DNA of 9,782 nt from Elusimicrobiota bacterium (GCA_031282945.1 JAITCX010000246.1:1-9782), one strand, 5' to 3'. Positions 1-6,186 are shown, counted from the stretch's first letter. Numbers and translations: made by a program. Notes: generated from the sequence alone by a model not told the origin.

Positions 1-25
1 GTTAAATTTTCTTTATGAGAGAGGG

Positions 26-62
26 AGAAAGGGGCGTTAAATAGCAAAAACCTTTCTTTTTT
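26..62 (+). terminator. possible rho-independent terminator of an upstream gene
   Basis: AGAAAGG (26-32) can pair with CCTTTCT (51-57), with G-T pairs possible further out, and the stem is followed directly by a run of T to position 62. The 18-base loop is large, so this is a weak candidate. It would end transcription of a gene left of the window before the yajC promoter region. Nothing else in bases 1-60 looks coding. Confidence 0.3.
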
Positions 63-87
63 GATATTATTTAAAAGCTGTTAGAAT
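61..87 (+). promoter_or_regulatory. possible sigma-70-type promoter for the yajC-secDF operon
   Basis: TTGATA (61-66) matches the -35 consensus at 5 of 6 positions and TAGAAT (82-87) matches the -10 consensus at 5 of 6. The spacer is only 15 bases, shorter than the usual 17, so strength is uncertain. A start just after position 90 would give a leader of about 30 bases before the yajC ribosome binding site (TAGGAG, about 113-118). Confidence 0.35.
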
Positions 88-123
88 TTCACTTGCTCAA
101 AGCAGGTTTATTTAGGAGATTTT

Positions 124-531
124 ATGAAAAAATTTGTTTCATTTGCATTGTTTATTTTATCCGTTTTAACTTTCGTTCCAACTAATGTTTTTGCGCAAGG
201 AGCTGCTGCAGGGGGCGGGGGCTTAATGACTTTTTTGCCTATTATTTTGATTTTCGTTTTCTTTTGGTTTTTTCTCTTGAGGCCTCAACAGAAAAAAGCT
301 AAAGAACATCAAAAAATGTTAAACGCTTTAAAGAAAGGCGATGAAGTTGTAGCTGTGGGCGGAATTTTTGCCACAGTGGTAAGCGTTAAAGACAATAATG
401 TTGTGGAAATAAAAATAGCCGAAGGCGTAAACATTCTCGTCTCAAAACCTGCTATTTCTGCAGTTATTGTTAAACCTGAAGCAAACGGCTCCGCCGATGA
501 TGTTAAAATGCCGGAAATTATAAAGAAATAA
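124..531 (+). CDS. yajC: YajC, preprotein translocase accessory subunit
   Basis: YajC is a small inner-membrane protein that associates with SecD and SecF; this holo-translocon module helps SecYEG export proteins. The 135-residue product has an N-terminal hydrophobic stretch (about residues 4-24, MKKFVSFALF...), then a Gly/Ala-rich linker. The canonical YajC membrane helix follows at about 35-52 and runs straight into the family hallmark RPQQKKAKEHQKML (53-66). The soluble part keeps the KKGDEVVAVGGIFATV region (70-85) typical of the family. Many YajC proteins are shorter and have one membrane segment; here the extra N-terminus ends in NVFAQ and looks like a cleavable signal peptide. A TAGGAG ribosome site lies just upstream of the ATG. 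Its position directly before secD and secF supports the assignment. Confidence 0.94.
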   Translation: MKKFVSFALFILSVLTFVPTNVFAQGAAAGGGGLMTFLPIILIFVFFWFFLLRPQQKKAKEHQKMLNALKKGDEVVAVGGIFATVVSVKDNNVVEIKIAEGVNILVSKPAISAVIVKPEANGSADDVKMPEIIKK

Positions 532-553
532 AACATTGCAATAAATAATGTTT
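531..553 (+). other. small stem-loop directly after yajC
   Basis: AAACATT (531-537) pairs perfectly with AATGTTT (547-553) around a 9-base loop, starting at the last base of the yajC stop codon. There is no T-run behind it, so it is unlikely to be a strong terminator. It may protect or process the yajC message. Confidence 0.3.
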
Positions 554-559
554 GCTTAA

Positions 560-599
560 AAAGGCGCGCGGCTCTTAGATATAAGGGTTGTCCGCCTTT
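560..599 (+). promoter_or_regulatory. long stem-loop in the yajC-secD leader
   Basis: AAAGGCG (560-566) pairs with CGCCTTT (593-599). One C-C mismatch and four mostly G-U pairs (568-571 with 588-591) follow. Then CTCTTA (572-577) pairs with TAAGGG (582-587), closing a GATA tetraloop. The result is an almost continuous 17-pair hairpin, 40 bases before the likely secD start. No T-run follows. It could be an attenuator, a processing site or a translation-controlling structure; function is inferred only from the fold. Confidence 0.4.
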
Positions 600-639
600 A
601 ATTTGATATATGTCTGTATGGCAAACAAAAGGAAAAATA

Positions 640-2064
640 ATGAGTAAAATCAATTTTAAATTTTGGATTACCGCAATAGCTTTCGCTCTATCCATTTATG
701 TTTTATTGCCTTCATTTACATGGTTTCGCATGTCAAACCAACAACAGCAAGAAGCTCAAAGCCAGCGTGAGCCGATCGCCTCAAAAGTTTTAAAACTGGG
801 TTTGGATTTAAAAGGCGGTTCTCATATTTTGCTTGAGGCCGACACCACAAAATTAGGCGATAGAAAATTGGCGGATGTTATGGACAGTGAGCTTGAAGTT
901 GTTAGAAATAGAATAGATCAGCTTGGTACGACGGAACCCCTCATTGCAAAACAAGGCGATAAGTGGATAGTTGTGCAGCTGCCGGGCATAAGCGATTCCC
1001 GCATTGCAAAAGAAGTCTTAGGTAAAACTGCATTGCTGGAGTTTAAAATAGTAGATACTTCCGCGCAGTCTCAAGAAGTTTTAAATCTTTTGCGCCAAGA
1101 AAATATCACTGCCGCAGAGTACCGCCAAAACCCCTCGGCGTATCCTAATATTGAAAGGATTATGCCGCAGGGCGCAAATGTCTATGCCAATTCAGACAAC
1201 ACTGAAATTTATGTTTTGGATGCGGCGCAGTTGACGGGAGCGTATTTGACGGGGGCTAGAGTTGAGCTTGGCGGCCAATATGGGCAGCCGACGGTTGGGA
1301 TAGAGTTTAGCAGAGAAGGCGCGCAGATTTTTTCCAACATAACGGGCGCAAACATAAACAGGCAGTTGGCTATAGTTTTAGATGATATTGTGCAATCGGC
1401 TCCTGTGATAAGATCAAAAATTCCAGACGGCAGGGCTGTGATAGAGGGCAATTTTACCGCCGATGACGCCAAGCTTTTAAAAGCTGTTTTGGAAGCGGGC
1501 GCTTTGCCGATACCTTTAAATATTATTGAGGAGCGCACTATCGGACCCACGCTTGGAAACGATGCGATTAGAAATGGTTTTATGTCGGCGCTTGCGGGCG
1601 TTGTAATAGTTTTAGCTTTTATGATTTTTTGTTATCGTTGGTCTGGCGTTATTGCCGATATTGCTCTTGTATTAAACTTGCTTTTCTTGATGGCGTTTAT
1701 GGCTTATTCGCAGTCCACATTGACTTTGCCGGGCGTTGCGGGCATTGCATTAACGCTTGCTATGTCAATAGATGCAAACGTTTTAATTCTGGAGAGGATC
1801 AGAGAGGAACTTGCGGCTGGCAAAACTGCGCGCATTGCAGTTGACGCGGGCTATCAAAAAGTTTTTTGGACAATTTTTGACTCCAACATTACAACCCTTA
1901 TCGCAGCCGTTTTTCTTTTTCAGTTTGGCACAGGTCCAATAAAAGGTTTTGCGGTAACGCTTTCTGTGGGTCTTATAATTAGCATGTTTACCTCAATTGT
2001 TGTTACCAAGATGATTTATGATTTCTTGTTTAAAGAAAGCTTGATGGCAAAATTGAGTTTATAA
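640..2064 (+). CDS. secD: SecD, protein translocase subunit
   Basis: SecD works with SecF in the inner membrane and uses the proton gradient to pull exported proteins out of SecYEG on the periplasmic side. From the chosen start the product has 474 residues. A first membrane helix (about 8-25) is followed by a periplasmic region opening with the signature LGLDLKGG (53-60). Five more helices lie at about 312-465, including the conserved AMSIDANVLILERIREEL (374-391), whose Asp is part of the proton path in characterised SecD. It is shorter than E. coli SecD (615 residues), the difference being in the periplasmic part. The ATG at 640 is preferred because AAAGGA (628-633) sits 6 bases before it; an in-frame ATG at 610 would add 10 residues but has no good ribosome site. 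secF follows after 13 bases. Confidence 0.95.
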   Translation: MSKINFKFWITAIAFALSIYVLLPSFTWFRMSNQQQQEAQSQREPIASKVLKLGLDLKGGSHILLEADTTKLGDRKLADVMDSELEVVRNRIDQLGTTEPLIAKQGDKWIVVQLPGISDSRIAKEVLGKTALLEFKIVDTSAQSQEVLNLLRQENITAAEYRQNPSAYPNIERIMPQGANVYANSDNTEIYVLDAAQLTGAYLTGARVELGGQYGQPTVGIEFSREGAQIFSNITGANINRQLAIVLDDIVQSAPVIRSKIPDGRAVIEGNFTADDAKLLKAVLEAGALPIPLNIIEERTIGPTLGNDAIRNGFMSALAGVVIVLAFMIFCYRWSGVIADIALVLNLLFLMAFMAYSQSTLTLPGVAGIALTLAMSIDANVLILERIREELAAGKTARIAVDAGYQKVFWTIFDSNITTLIAAVFLFQFGTGPIKGFAVTLSVGLIISMFTSIVVTKMIYDFLFKESLMAKLSL

Positions 2065-2077
2065 CTGGAGGATTAGA

Positions 2078-3007
2078 GTGAAATTGATAAAGAACTTAAA
2101 TATTGATTTTGTAGGCCCAAGACGAAAATTTTTTATGATACCGATAATTTTATTTTTCGCGTTTGTAGCGGTTTATATTTATAGGGGCGGTCCAAATTAC
2201 GGGATAGATTTTACGGGCGGAATAATGATGCAGGTTTCTTTTAGCCAGCCTATTCAAATGCAGGATTTGAGGGAGGCTTTAGAGAAGAGTGGAATTTCCT
2301 CGCCTGAATTGCAGAGTTCTGAAGATTTATTTATTATAAAAGCCAAACAAGATATGGCCAGTCAGCAAGAATTTGTTGACGCTGTAGAAAATGCGGCAAG
2401 GACATTTTTCCCGGGCAATCAAATGACGATAGAAAAAATGGAGTTTGTGGGGCCTGCGGTGGGTCAGTATATTACCAAGCAAGCTTTAAGCGCATTTTTT
2501 CTTGCATTTTTAGGCATAATAATTTATGTGGCGATTCGGTTTAAATCTGGGTTATGGGGAGTTGCCGCGATTATCGGCGTTATAAATGATGTGGTATTAT
2601 CTTTTGGATTTATTGTGCTGACAAATAAAGAAGTAGACATAACTGTTATTGCGGCTCTTTTGACGATTGCGGGTTACTCCATAAACGACACTATAGTTTT
2701 ATTTGACAGGGTGAGGGAGAATTTAAGATTAAACTTAAAAGAGGATCTTGCAACAATAATAAATAAAAGCATAAATGCAGTTTTATTTAGGACGGTTATA
2801 ACTTCCACAACGGTTTTTATTGTGGCGTCTTGTCTTTTCTTTTTAGGCGGAGAGGTGATTCACACATTTGCCTATATTATGTTAATCGGCACGGTATTGG
2901 GGGTTTACTCCTCTGTTTTTATATGTATGCCTTTAGTGTATGATTGGGAAATTTCTAGGAAAAAGCGGGCGGCATTAGCAAAGGTAAATGTTAAAAGCAA
3001 AAAATGA
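2078..3007 (+). CDS. secF: SecF, protein translocase subunit
   Basis: SecF is the smaller partner of SecD in the SecDF export motor of the inner membrane. The 309-residue protein begins with the family opening INFVG-like segment IDFVGPRRKFF (9-19), then a first helix (about 19-36). The signature GIDFTGG is at 42-48. A short periplasmic domain extends to about 125. Five helices follow (about 135-290), including SINDTIVLFDRVREN (201-215), the SecF counterpart of the SecD proton-path motif. It starts with GTG; GGAGG (2067-2071) stands 6 bases before it, which fixes this start. It is separate from secD, not fused as in some firmicutes. Its TGA stop overlaps the next gene's ATG, so the downstream gene is probably translationally coupled. 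Confidence 0.95.
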   Translation: MKLIKNLNIDFVGPRRKFFMIPIILFFAFVAVYIYRGGPNYGIDFTGGIMMQVSFSQPIQMQDLREALEKSGISSPELQSSEDLFIIKAKQDMASQQEFVDAVENAARTFFPGNQMTIEKMEFVGPAVGQYITKQALSAFFLAFLGIIIYVAIRFKSGLWGVAAIIGVINDVVLSFGFIVLTNKEVDITVIAALLTIAGYSINDTIVLFDRVRENLRLNLKEDLATIINKSINAVLFRTVITSTTVFIVASCLFFLGGEVIHTFAYIMLIGTVLGVYSSVFICMPLVYDWEISRKKRAALAKVNVKSKK

Positions 3008-3579
3008 GAAAAGTAAAAAACTTCAAAATTCATCTTACTCCAAAGGAGATAACGCGTTTAATAAAACGGTTAGATGCCAAAACGCAATATCCTGAAAATT
3101 TTGAATTTACTGTCAACAAAGCTATAAAACATTATATAGATTTTATTTATCCGAGCGTTATTTATGATGTTTTTTCCAAAGGTTTTTTAACGCTCTCAAA
3201 AGAGCCTGATGAAAAGGAAACTCCCGCAAAGTGGATTGCGCGGAGTTTCTTTTTTTTAACTATCGGCGATGCGATAGAGCAAGAATTTTTAAAAGACAAA
3301 CAGCGTTTTGGCGAGTATAGCGCGCAAATTGTTTCAAGCATTGCGGCGGGCGCTTTAAATCAAGCTAAAAATTTTGTGTGCAGGTTAATTGCGGCGCAGG
3401 CGGAGGATGAGGATTGCCAGTGTTTGCATGATGCGGAAGTTGATCCGAGTTTATATGGGGAGCTTGCGCAAGTTTTGCCGATAGAAAAAATAGGATTGAG
3501 TTTAGTGGACGGAAAGTTTGAACCGAAATATTCTATGTGCTGCGCTAGCTATTGGATTGGGGCTAAAAAGAAAAAGTAG
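3004..3579 (+). CDS. Stand-alone MetH reactivation-domain-like protein (tentative)
   Basis: This 191-residue soluble protein has no signal peptide and ends in a lysine run (AKKKK). The pattern of its second half resembles the activation domain of cobalamin-dependent methionine synthase (Pfam PF02965 type), which also exists as small free-standing proteins. Points of resemblance are FFLTIGDAIEQEF (83-95), the helix NQAKNFVCRLIAAQA (119-133), and EKIGLSLVDGKFEPKYSMCCASYWIG (161-186), which fits the usual end 'EKIGVxLTxSxxMxPxxSVSxxxG'. The SAM-binding RxxxGY motif should lie before it, but the sequence there is EVDPSLYG (145-152), lacking the Arg and the Gly-Tyr pair. It may be a divergent or inactive form, or an unrelated fold. 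Five cysteines occur, two as CQC (138-140) and two adjacent (179-180). The start overlaps the secF stop by 4 bases, so it belongs to the operon, though no link to export is evident. The coding call is firm; the family is an inference from memory of the pattern. Confidence 0.75.
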   Translation: MRKVKNFKIHLTPKEITRLIKRLDAKTQYPENFEFTVNKAIKHYIDFIYPSVIYDVFSKGFLTLSKEPDEKETPAKWIARSFFFLTIGDAIEQEFLKDKQRFGEYSAQIVSSIAAGALNQAKNFVCRLIAAQAEDEDCQCLHDAEVDPSLYGELAQVLPIEKIGLSLVDGKFEPKYSMCCASYWIGAKKKK

Positions 3580-3632
3580 AAGCGGATTTTATTGTTTTAA
3601 AATGTATAGTGTGGAGTTTAGCGCAAACTTGA

Positions 3633-3803
3633 GGGGCTTGGCGGGCGGCTCCGCCGCCCGCCCTTTTAAAAACTCGCTGGCTAACGGCGCAAAGTTTTAT
3701 TTTGATTTCAAAAGTTATTTTTGGTTTGCGCAAAGAAATTAAAGGTGAGGGAGCGAGTTTTTAAAAGGCAAGCGCCCGCTTTAAGCGGGCGCTTGCAAGC
3801 CCC
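3633..3803. repeat. 171-bp palindromic element with a four-way (cloverleaf) fold
   Basis: The element is built symmetrically. GGGGCTTG (3633-3640) pairs with CAAGCCCC (3796-3803). Inside these are two lateral hairpins: 3641-3661 (9 pairs, TCC loop) and 3769-3795 (11 pairs, TTTAA loop). Then a perfect 17-bp inverted repeat follows: CCTTTTAAAAACTCGCT (3662-3678) with AGCGAGTTTTTAAAAGG (3752-3768). The 73-base central loop has its own GCGCAAA/TTTGCGC pair (3687-3693 with 3725-3731) and TTTTGA/TCAAAA hairpin (3700-3705 with 3708-3713). On paper no base is left unpaired at the four-way junction. The two lateral hairpins differ in sequence but both stay palindromic. No target-site duplication or encoded protein is visible. 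It may be a non-autonomous mobile palindrome, a terminator complex or a structured RNA. Confidence 0.7.
3640..3667 (+). terminator. GC-rich terminator of the yajC-secDF operon
   Basis: GGCGGGCGGC (3640-3649) and GCCGCCCGCC (3653-3662) form a perfect 10-pair stem with a TCC loop, followed by CTTTT (3663-3667). It lies 60 bases after the last stop codon of the operon. The T-run is short, but the stem is very stable. The same bases also form one arm of the larger palindromic element at 3633-3803. Confidence 0.6.
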
Positions 3804-4054
3804 AGATTTCGCGGTGGGTCAAAGAATTATAGATTTAGGAGAAGCCAAAAAAAGTTGAGGTTTAAAAATAAAATTTAATAGTTTCAAAAAATAATTTTGG
3901 GATGGGAGTTGTTGTGAGGGGATAAGCGGGCGAAAATAAGTCCTAGACCTAGCAGTGAAAAATAGAGTGTGGGGTTCAGGAGAAGCTAAGGAAGTTGAGA
4001 ATTAAAAATAAAGTTAAATAGTTTTAAAAAATAATTTTTGAGAAACGAATTGTT
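3783..4054. repeat. degraded direct duplication, period about 141 bp
   Basis: Bases 3801-3913 recur at 3942-4054 with roughly three-quarters identity and two compensating one-base indels. Shared blocks include AGGAGAAGC (3837 and 3978), GTTGAG, TTAAAAATAAA and AAAAAATAATTTT. The match reaches back to AAGCGGGCG at 3783 and 3924, so the second copy keeps the right half of a hairpin belonging to the cloverleaf element but has lost the left half. No open reading frame is conserved between copies, so this looks like decaying non-coding DNA. Confidence 0.65.
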
Positions 4055-4066
4055 ACTAACGGCTGC

Positions 4067-4076
4067 GGGGGGGGGG
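4067..4076. repeat. homopolymer run of ten G
   Basis: Ten consecutive G stand in otherwise AT-rich intergenic DNA, right after the decayed duplication and a TAACGGC motif. Such runs slip during replication and are also hard to sequence. No gene or clear promoter lies next to it, so a phase-variation role is not supported. Confidence 0.85.
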
Positions 4077-4143
4077 CTATAAAATTCTACTATTCTTTTA
4101 AAAAAGAATTGCTTTTTGTTTTGTTGTTGCAGTTATCTTTGCT

Positions 4144-4741
4144 GTGTCGTGCTATTGCCCGCGTTCTTTTGGTTTTGCGGTGTAGCAGAGTAGCGTTGCA
4201 TGCGAGAGATTTTTTTATTTTTTTGTTGTGTCATTTGTTTTGTTTTTGCCGTGTCGTACTTTCTCGGGCGCTCTTTGCTTTGGTGTCACCAGAAACCCTA
4301 ACGCCAATCTTTGCGGCATCTTTTGCGGAATTCAAGCGTTGCGAAAATTTGTCCGTCCATCTACGAGGACGTTCTGCATTTTCTTTCCTTTAAATCTCGC
4401 AAAATCTGCGGCAAATATTGGCATTATAGGTTTCTGGCGATACCCAGTTTTTTAGCCTAGCGAAAGCGGCAAAGCGCTTGGTCTTTACGAGAAATTTTTT
4501 TATGTTGTTTGCCGTTGCTATTGTCGTGTCATTGCTGTGTCGTACTTTCTCCGCGCTCTTTTGGTTTTGCGGCGTAGCGGAGCGTAAGCGCTTGCTTTAC
4601 GAGAAATTTTTTCTTTCTTATTTTTGTTTTGTCGTTGGTCGTTGTTTTTGTCGTGTCGTACTTTCTGGGGCGCTCTTTTTATTTTTTAGCCTAGCGAAAG
4701 CGGCAAAGCGCCTGTCTATGCGAGAAATTTTTTTCGCCAAG
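4144..4741. repeat. four-unit tandem array of a 107-116-bp repeat
   Basis: Units begin at GTGTCGT at 4144, 4251, 4537 and 4653. Each continues with a GCGCTCTTTT-like block, a T-rich stretch, a TAGCG...AAGCGC segment, and TTACGAGAAATTTTTTT or TATGCGAGAAATTTTTTT. Most then run into T/G-rich DNA with TTGTCGTGTC. Steps are 107, 286 and 116 bases; the 286-base step is explained by an insertion of about 165 bases in unit two (see 4282-4444). Open frames across the array change from unit to unit and encode only Leu/Phe/Cys-rich stretches, so it is treated as non-coding. Related single copies appear inverted at 4840-4904 and, in direct orientation, at 9718-9782 and about 9607-9651. Confidence 0.75.
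4282..4444. mobile_element. 163-bp MITE-like imperfect palindrome inside the tandem array
   Basis: The left end GGTGTCACCAGAAACCC (4282-4298) is mirrored by the right end, whose complement reads GGTATCGCCAGAAACCT (4444-4428). The match continues through GCCAAT, TTTGC and TTTTGCG for about 57 bases per arm, with one single-base gap and scattered mismatches. The centre also pairs (CGTCC with GGACG). It interrupts the second unit of the tandem array between its GCGCTCTTT and TTTTTTAGCCTAGCG parts, which the neighbouring units carry uninterrupted. No transposase is present, so any movement would need enzymes from elsewhere. A clear target-site duplication could not be defined because the flanks are T-rich. 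Confidence 0.6.
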
Positions 4742-4815
4742 AGGGCAAGGGAAACTGGAAGTTTCCTTTGTCCTCACCCACGCGGGCGTGACAGAACAGA
4801 CTGTTGTCTGTCACG
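4741..4815. repeat. two strong hairpins between inverted repeat copies
   Basis: GAGGGCAAGGGAAACT (4741-4756) pairs over 16 positions, two of them G-T, with AGTTTCCTTTGTCCTC (4760-4775) around a GGA loop. CGTGACAGA (4787-4795) pairs perfectly with TCTGTCACG (4807-4815). The block fills the space between the last tandem unit, ending TTTTTTTCGCC, and its inverted partner starting GGCGAAAAAAA. The whole 4653-4904 stretch is therefore one large interrupted palindrome. No gene is supported here. Confidence 0.6.
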
Positions 4816-4839
4816 TCAAGAGTAGAGTCGGCGCGGGGG

Positions 4840-4904
4840 CGAAAAAAATTTTCGCATGGCGCGTGGCTAAAAAATAAAAAGGGAGCGCAAAAAAAATATA
4901 AAGA
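4840..4904. repeat. left arm of an inverted repeat bracketing the efflux operon
   Basis: These 65 bases match the reverse complement of 9718-9782 at 63 positions; the only difference is GG against AT near 4881. The match stops on the right because the window ends, so the true arm may be longer. The arm is also an inverted copy of the repeat in the last unit of the tandem array (CGAAAAAAATTTTCGCATGG against the TATGCG...TTTTTTTCG end). Confidence 0.85.
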
Positions 4905-4933
4905 AACAAGCTAAAGAGAAAAATTTTTATGTC

Positions 4934-5026
4934 TTTCTCTAAGAGAAAATTAAACTTTAAGTGTCGTTAATGAATTTTGTTTCTTTTGGAAAAGAAATAA
5001 TTTAAAACTCTTTTTTATAAAAGAGT
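4934..5026. repeat. three short AT-rich hairpins downstream of the macB region
   Basis: Perfect small palindromes lie in a row: TTTCTCT-A-AGAGAAA (4934-4948), TTTCTTTT-GG-AAAAGAAA (4980-4997) and ACTCTTTT-TTAT-AAAAGAGT (5007-5026). Bases 4993-5026 match the reverse complement of 9360-9393 at 31 of 34 positions. CTTTAAGTGTCGTTA (4955-4969) matches the complement of 9463-9477 exactly. They belong to the same hairpin family as the cluster upstream of the tolC-like gene. Confidence 0.6.
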
Positions 5027-5046
5027 AAAGAGCCGTTAGTTTTTCT

Positions 5047-5072
5047 GTTTCTCTTTTTTCAAAAAGAGAAAC
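5047..5072 (-). terminator. hairpin after the efflux operon, probable terminator
   Basis: Read on the minus strand, GTTTCTCTTTTT and AAAAAGAGAAAC form a perfect 12-pair stem with a GA centre, 10 bases beyond the last stop codon (5083). It is AU-rich and is followed by CAGAAAAAC rather than a T-run, so termination efficiency is doubtful. Bases 5034-5071 are a perfect 38-base inverted copy of 9430-9467, so this is also a dispersed repeat. Confidence 0.4.
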
Positions 5073-5082
5073 ATGCCCTGCC

Positions 5083-6123
5083 TTAGTCTCTCCTAAGCGC
5101 TTCAATTGGATTCAACAATGACGCTTTCCTAGCAGGCCACACCCCAAAAATCAGCCCAATCAAAACAGAAAAACAAAATGCCAGCGCAATGCTAAAATAC
5201 GAAATTGAAGTCGCCCAGCCCGTAAATTTTGCCACCACAACGCATGCCAAAAGTCCAAACAAAATTCCAATTATCCCGCCCGCACAACAAATAAAAACAG
5301 ATTCAATTACAAACTGAAATAAAATGTCAGAATTGTTTGCGCCGATAGCTTTGCGCAAACCAATTTCTTTGGTGCGCTCAGAAACCGATACAAACATTAT
5401 ATTCATTATTCCAATCCCGCCAACCAATAAACTTATAAAAGCAATGGAACCCAACAGCATAGAAAATGCCTTGCTCATCTCTTGCATCGTCTCCTGAATT
5501 TCAGCCATGTTGCGCACGCTGACCGCATCAGTTTGAGTCGGCAAAAACCTATGCGTAAAAAGCAAACGCCGCACTATCAGCTCCGACACCCTCTCCATAG
5601 AGGCGTCCGCCCTCACCTGAGCTTCTATCGTGTTGAAATATGGCTCGCCAACCAATCGACCAAGAGTCGTCTGCAAAGGCGTTGTAACTTTGTCATCCTC
5701 GTCGCGCCAACCGCTATACCCTTTTTGCGGCAGCACCCCTATCACCTGAAAGTCCACCCAGCCAACCCGAATAAATTCCCCAACGGGATTATAATCTTTA
5801 CTGCCAAAAATTTTCTCAACTACCGTCAGTCCAAGCAATGCCACGCGCTTGCGTTCAGAGTCTTCTTCTTTGGTAAAAAATCTGCCAAAAATGGGAACAA
5901 TGTTTCGCATTTTTTCATAGTCCGGCGAAACGCCTTCAAGCCGCGTATTATAATTTTTGCCATGGGCTACAATTTGCACCCTGCCCGAAATGTTTCCTGA
6001 AGCGTATTCTATCCCCGCTACATTTTCTTTTAAGTCCTCAATATCTTCTGGGCTAAAACGCAAACGCGCCCCTGTTTCAGAGGAGATTCCGCCCCTCTGC
6101 GGCTGGCCGGGACTGATCATCAA
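5083..6123 (-). CDS. macB: MacB-type ABC permease, C-terminal fragment
   Basis: This is the membrane part of a MacB-type exporter, separated from its ATPase by an in-frame TAG. The 346-residue open part starts at TTG (6123), with ATG next (6120). Residues 1-215 or so are the periplasmic MacB core domain. The FtsX-type domain follows with three membrane helices (about 222-246, 272-299, 308-328). The hallmark GGIGIMNIMFVSVSERTKEIGLRKAIGA (235-262) and the ending ARKASLLNPIEALRRD (331-346) are intact. The first helix of the four expected is missing because it lies across the TAG. The 21 sense codons between the TAG and this start (AVGRGAQQDIQ...) continue the MacB sequence without a frameshift. 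Reinitiation here is possible but only a weak AGGG lies upstream. Such a fragment would probably not fold as a normal permease. Confidence 0.7.
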   Translation of the reverse strand: MMISPGQPQRGGISSETGARLRFSPEDIEDLKENVAGIEYASGNISGRVQIVAHGKNYNTRLEGVSPDYEKMRNIVPIFGRFFTKEEDSERKRVALLGLTVVEKIFGSKDYNPVGEFIRVGWVDFQVIGVLPQKGYSGWRDEDDKVTTPLQTTLGRLVGEPYFNTIEAQVRADASMERVSELIVRRLLFTHRFLPTQTDAVSVRNMAEIQETMQEMSKAFSMLLGSIAFISLLVGGIGIMNIMFVSVSERTKEIGLRKAIGANNSDILFQFVIESVFICCAGGIIGILFGLLACVVVAKFTGWATSISYFSIALAFCFSVLIGLIFGVWPARKASLLNPIEALRRD

Positions 6124-6186
6124 TAGACGCGACCCTAAATTTGCAACCCTGTCTTGAATGTCCTGTTGCGCGCCCCGCCCAACAGC

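Noticed and set aside
309..695. 128-residue minus-strand open frame across yajC and the secD start
   Set aside because: Antisense shadow of yajC; no start signal or recognisable domain.
3518..3742. 74-residue plus-strand open frame overlapping the end of the 191-residue gene
   Set aside because: It overlaps a better-supported gene, has no ribosome site, and most of it reads through the palindromic element; composition reflects the repeat.
4109..4825. Three plus-strand open frames of 75-115 residues
   Set aside because: They lie in the tandem repeat array, switch frame between units and give Leu/Phe/Cys-rich sequence with recurrent RVVLS and SLAKAAKR pieces. That is expected from T-rich repeats read in different frames.
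5482..6157. Plus-strand open frames of 172 and 66 residues opposite macB
   Set aside because: Both are antisense to a gene with clear MacB motifs and have no domain of their own.
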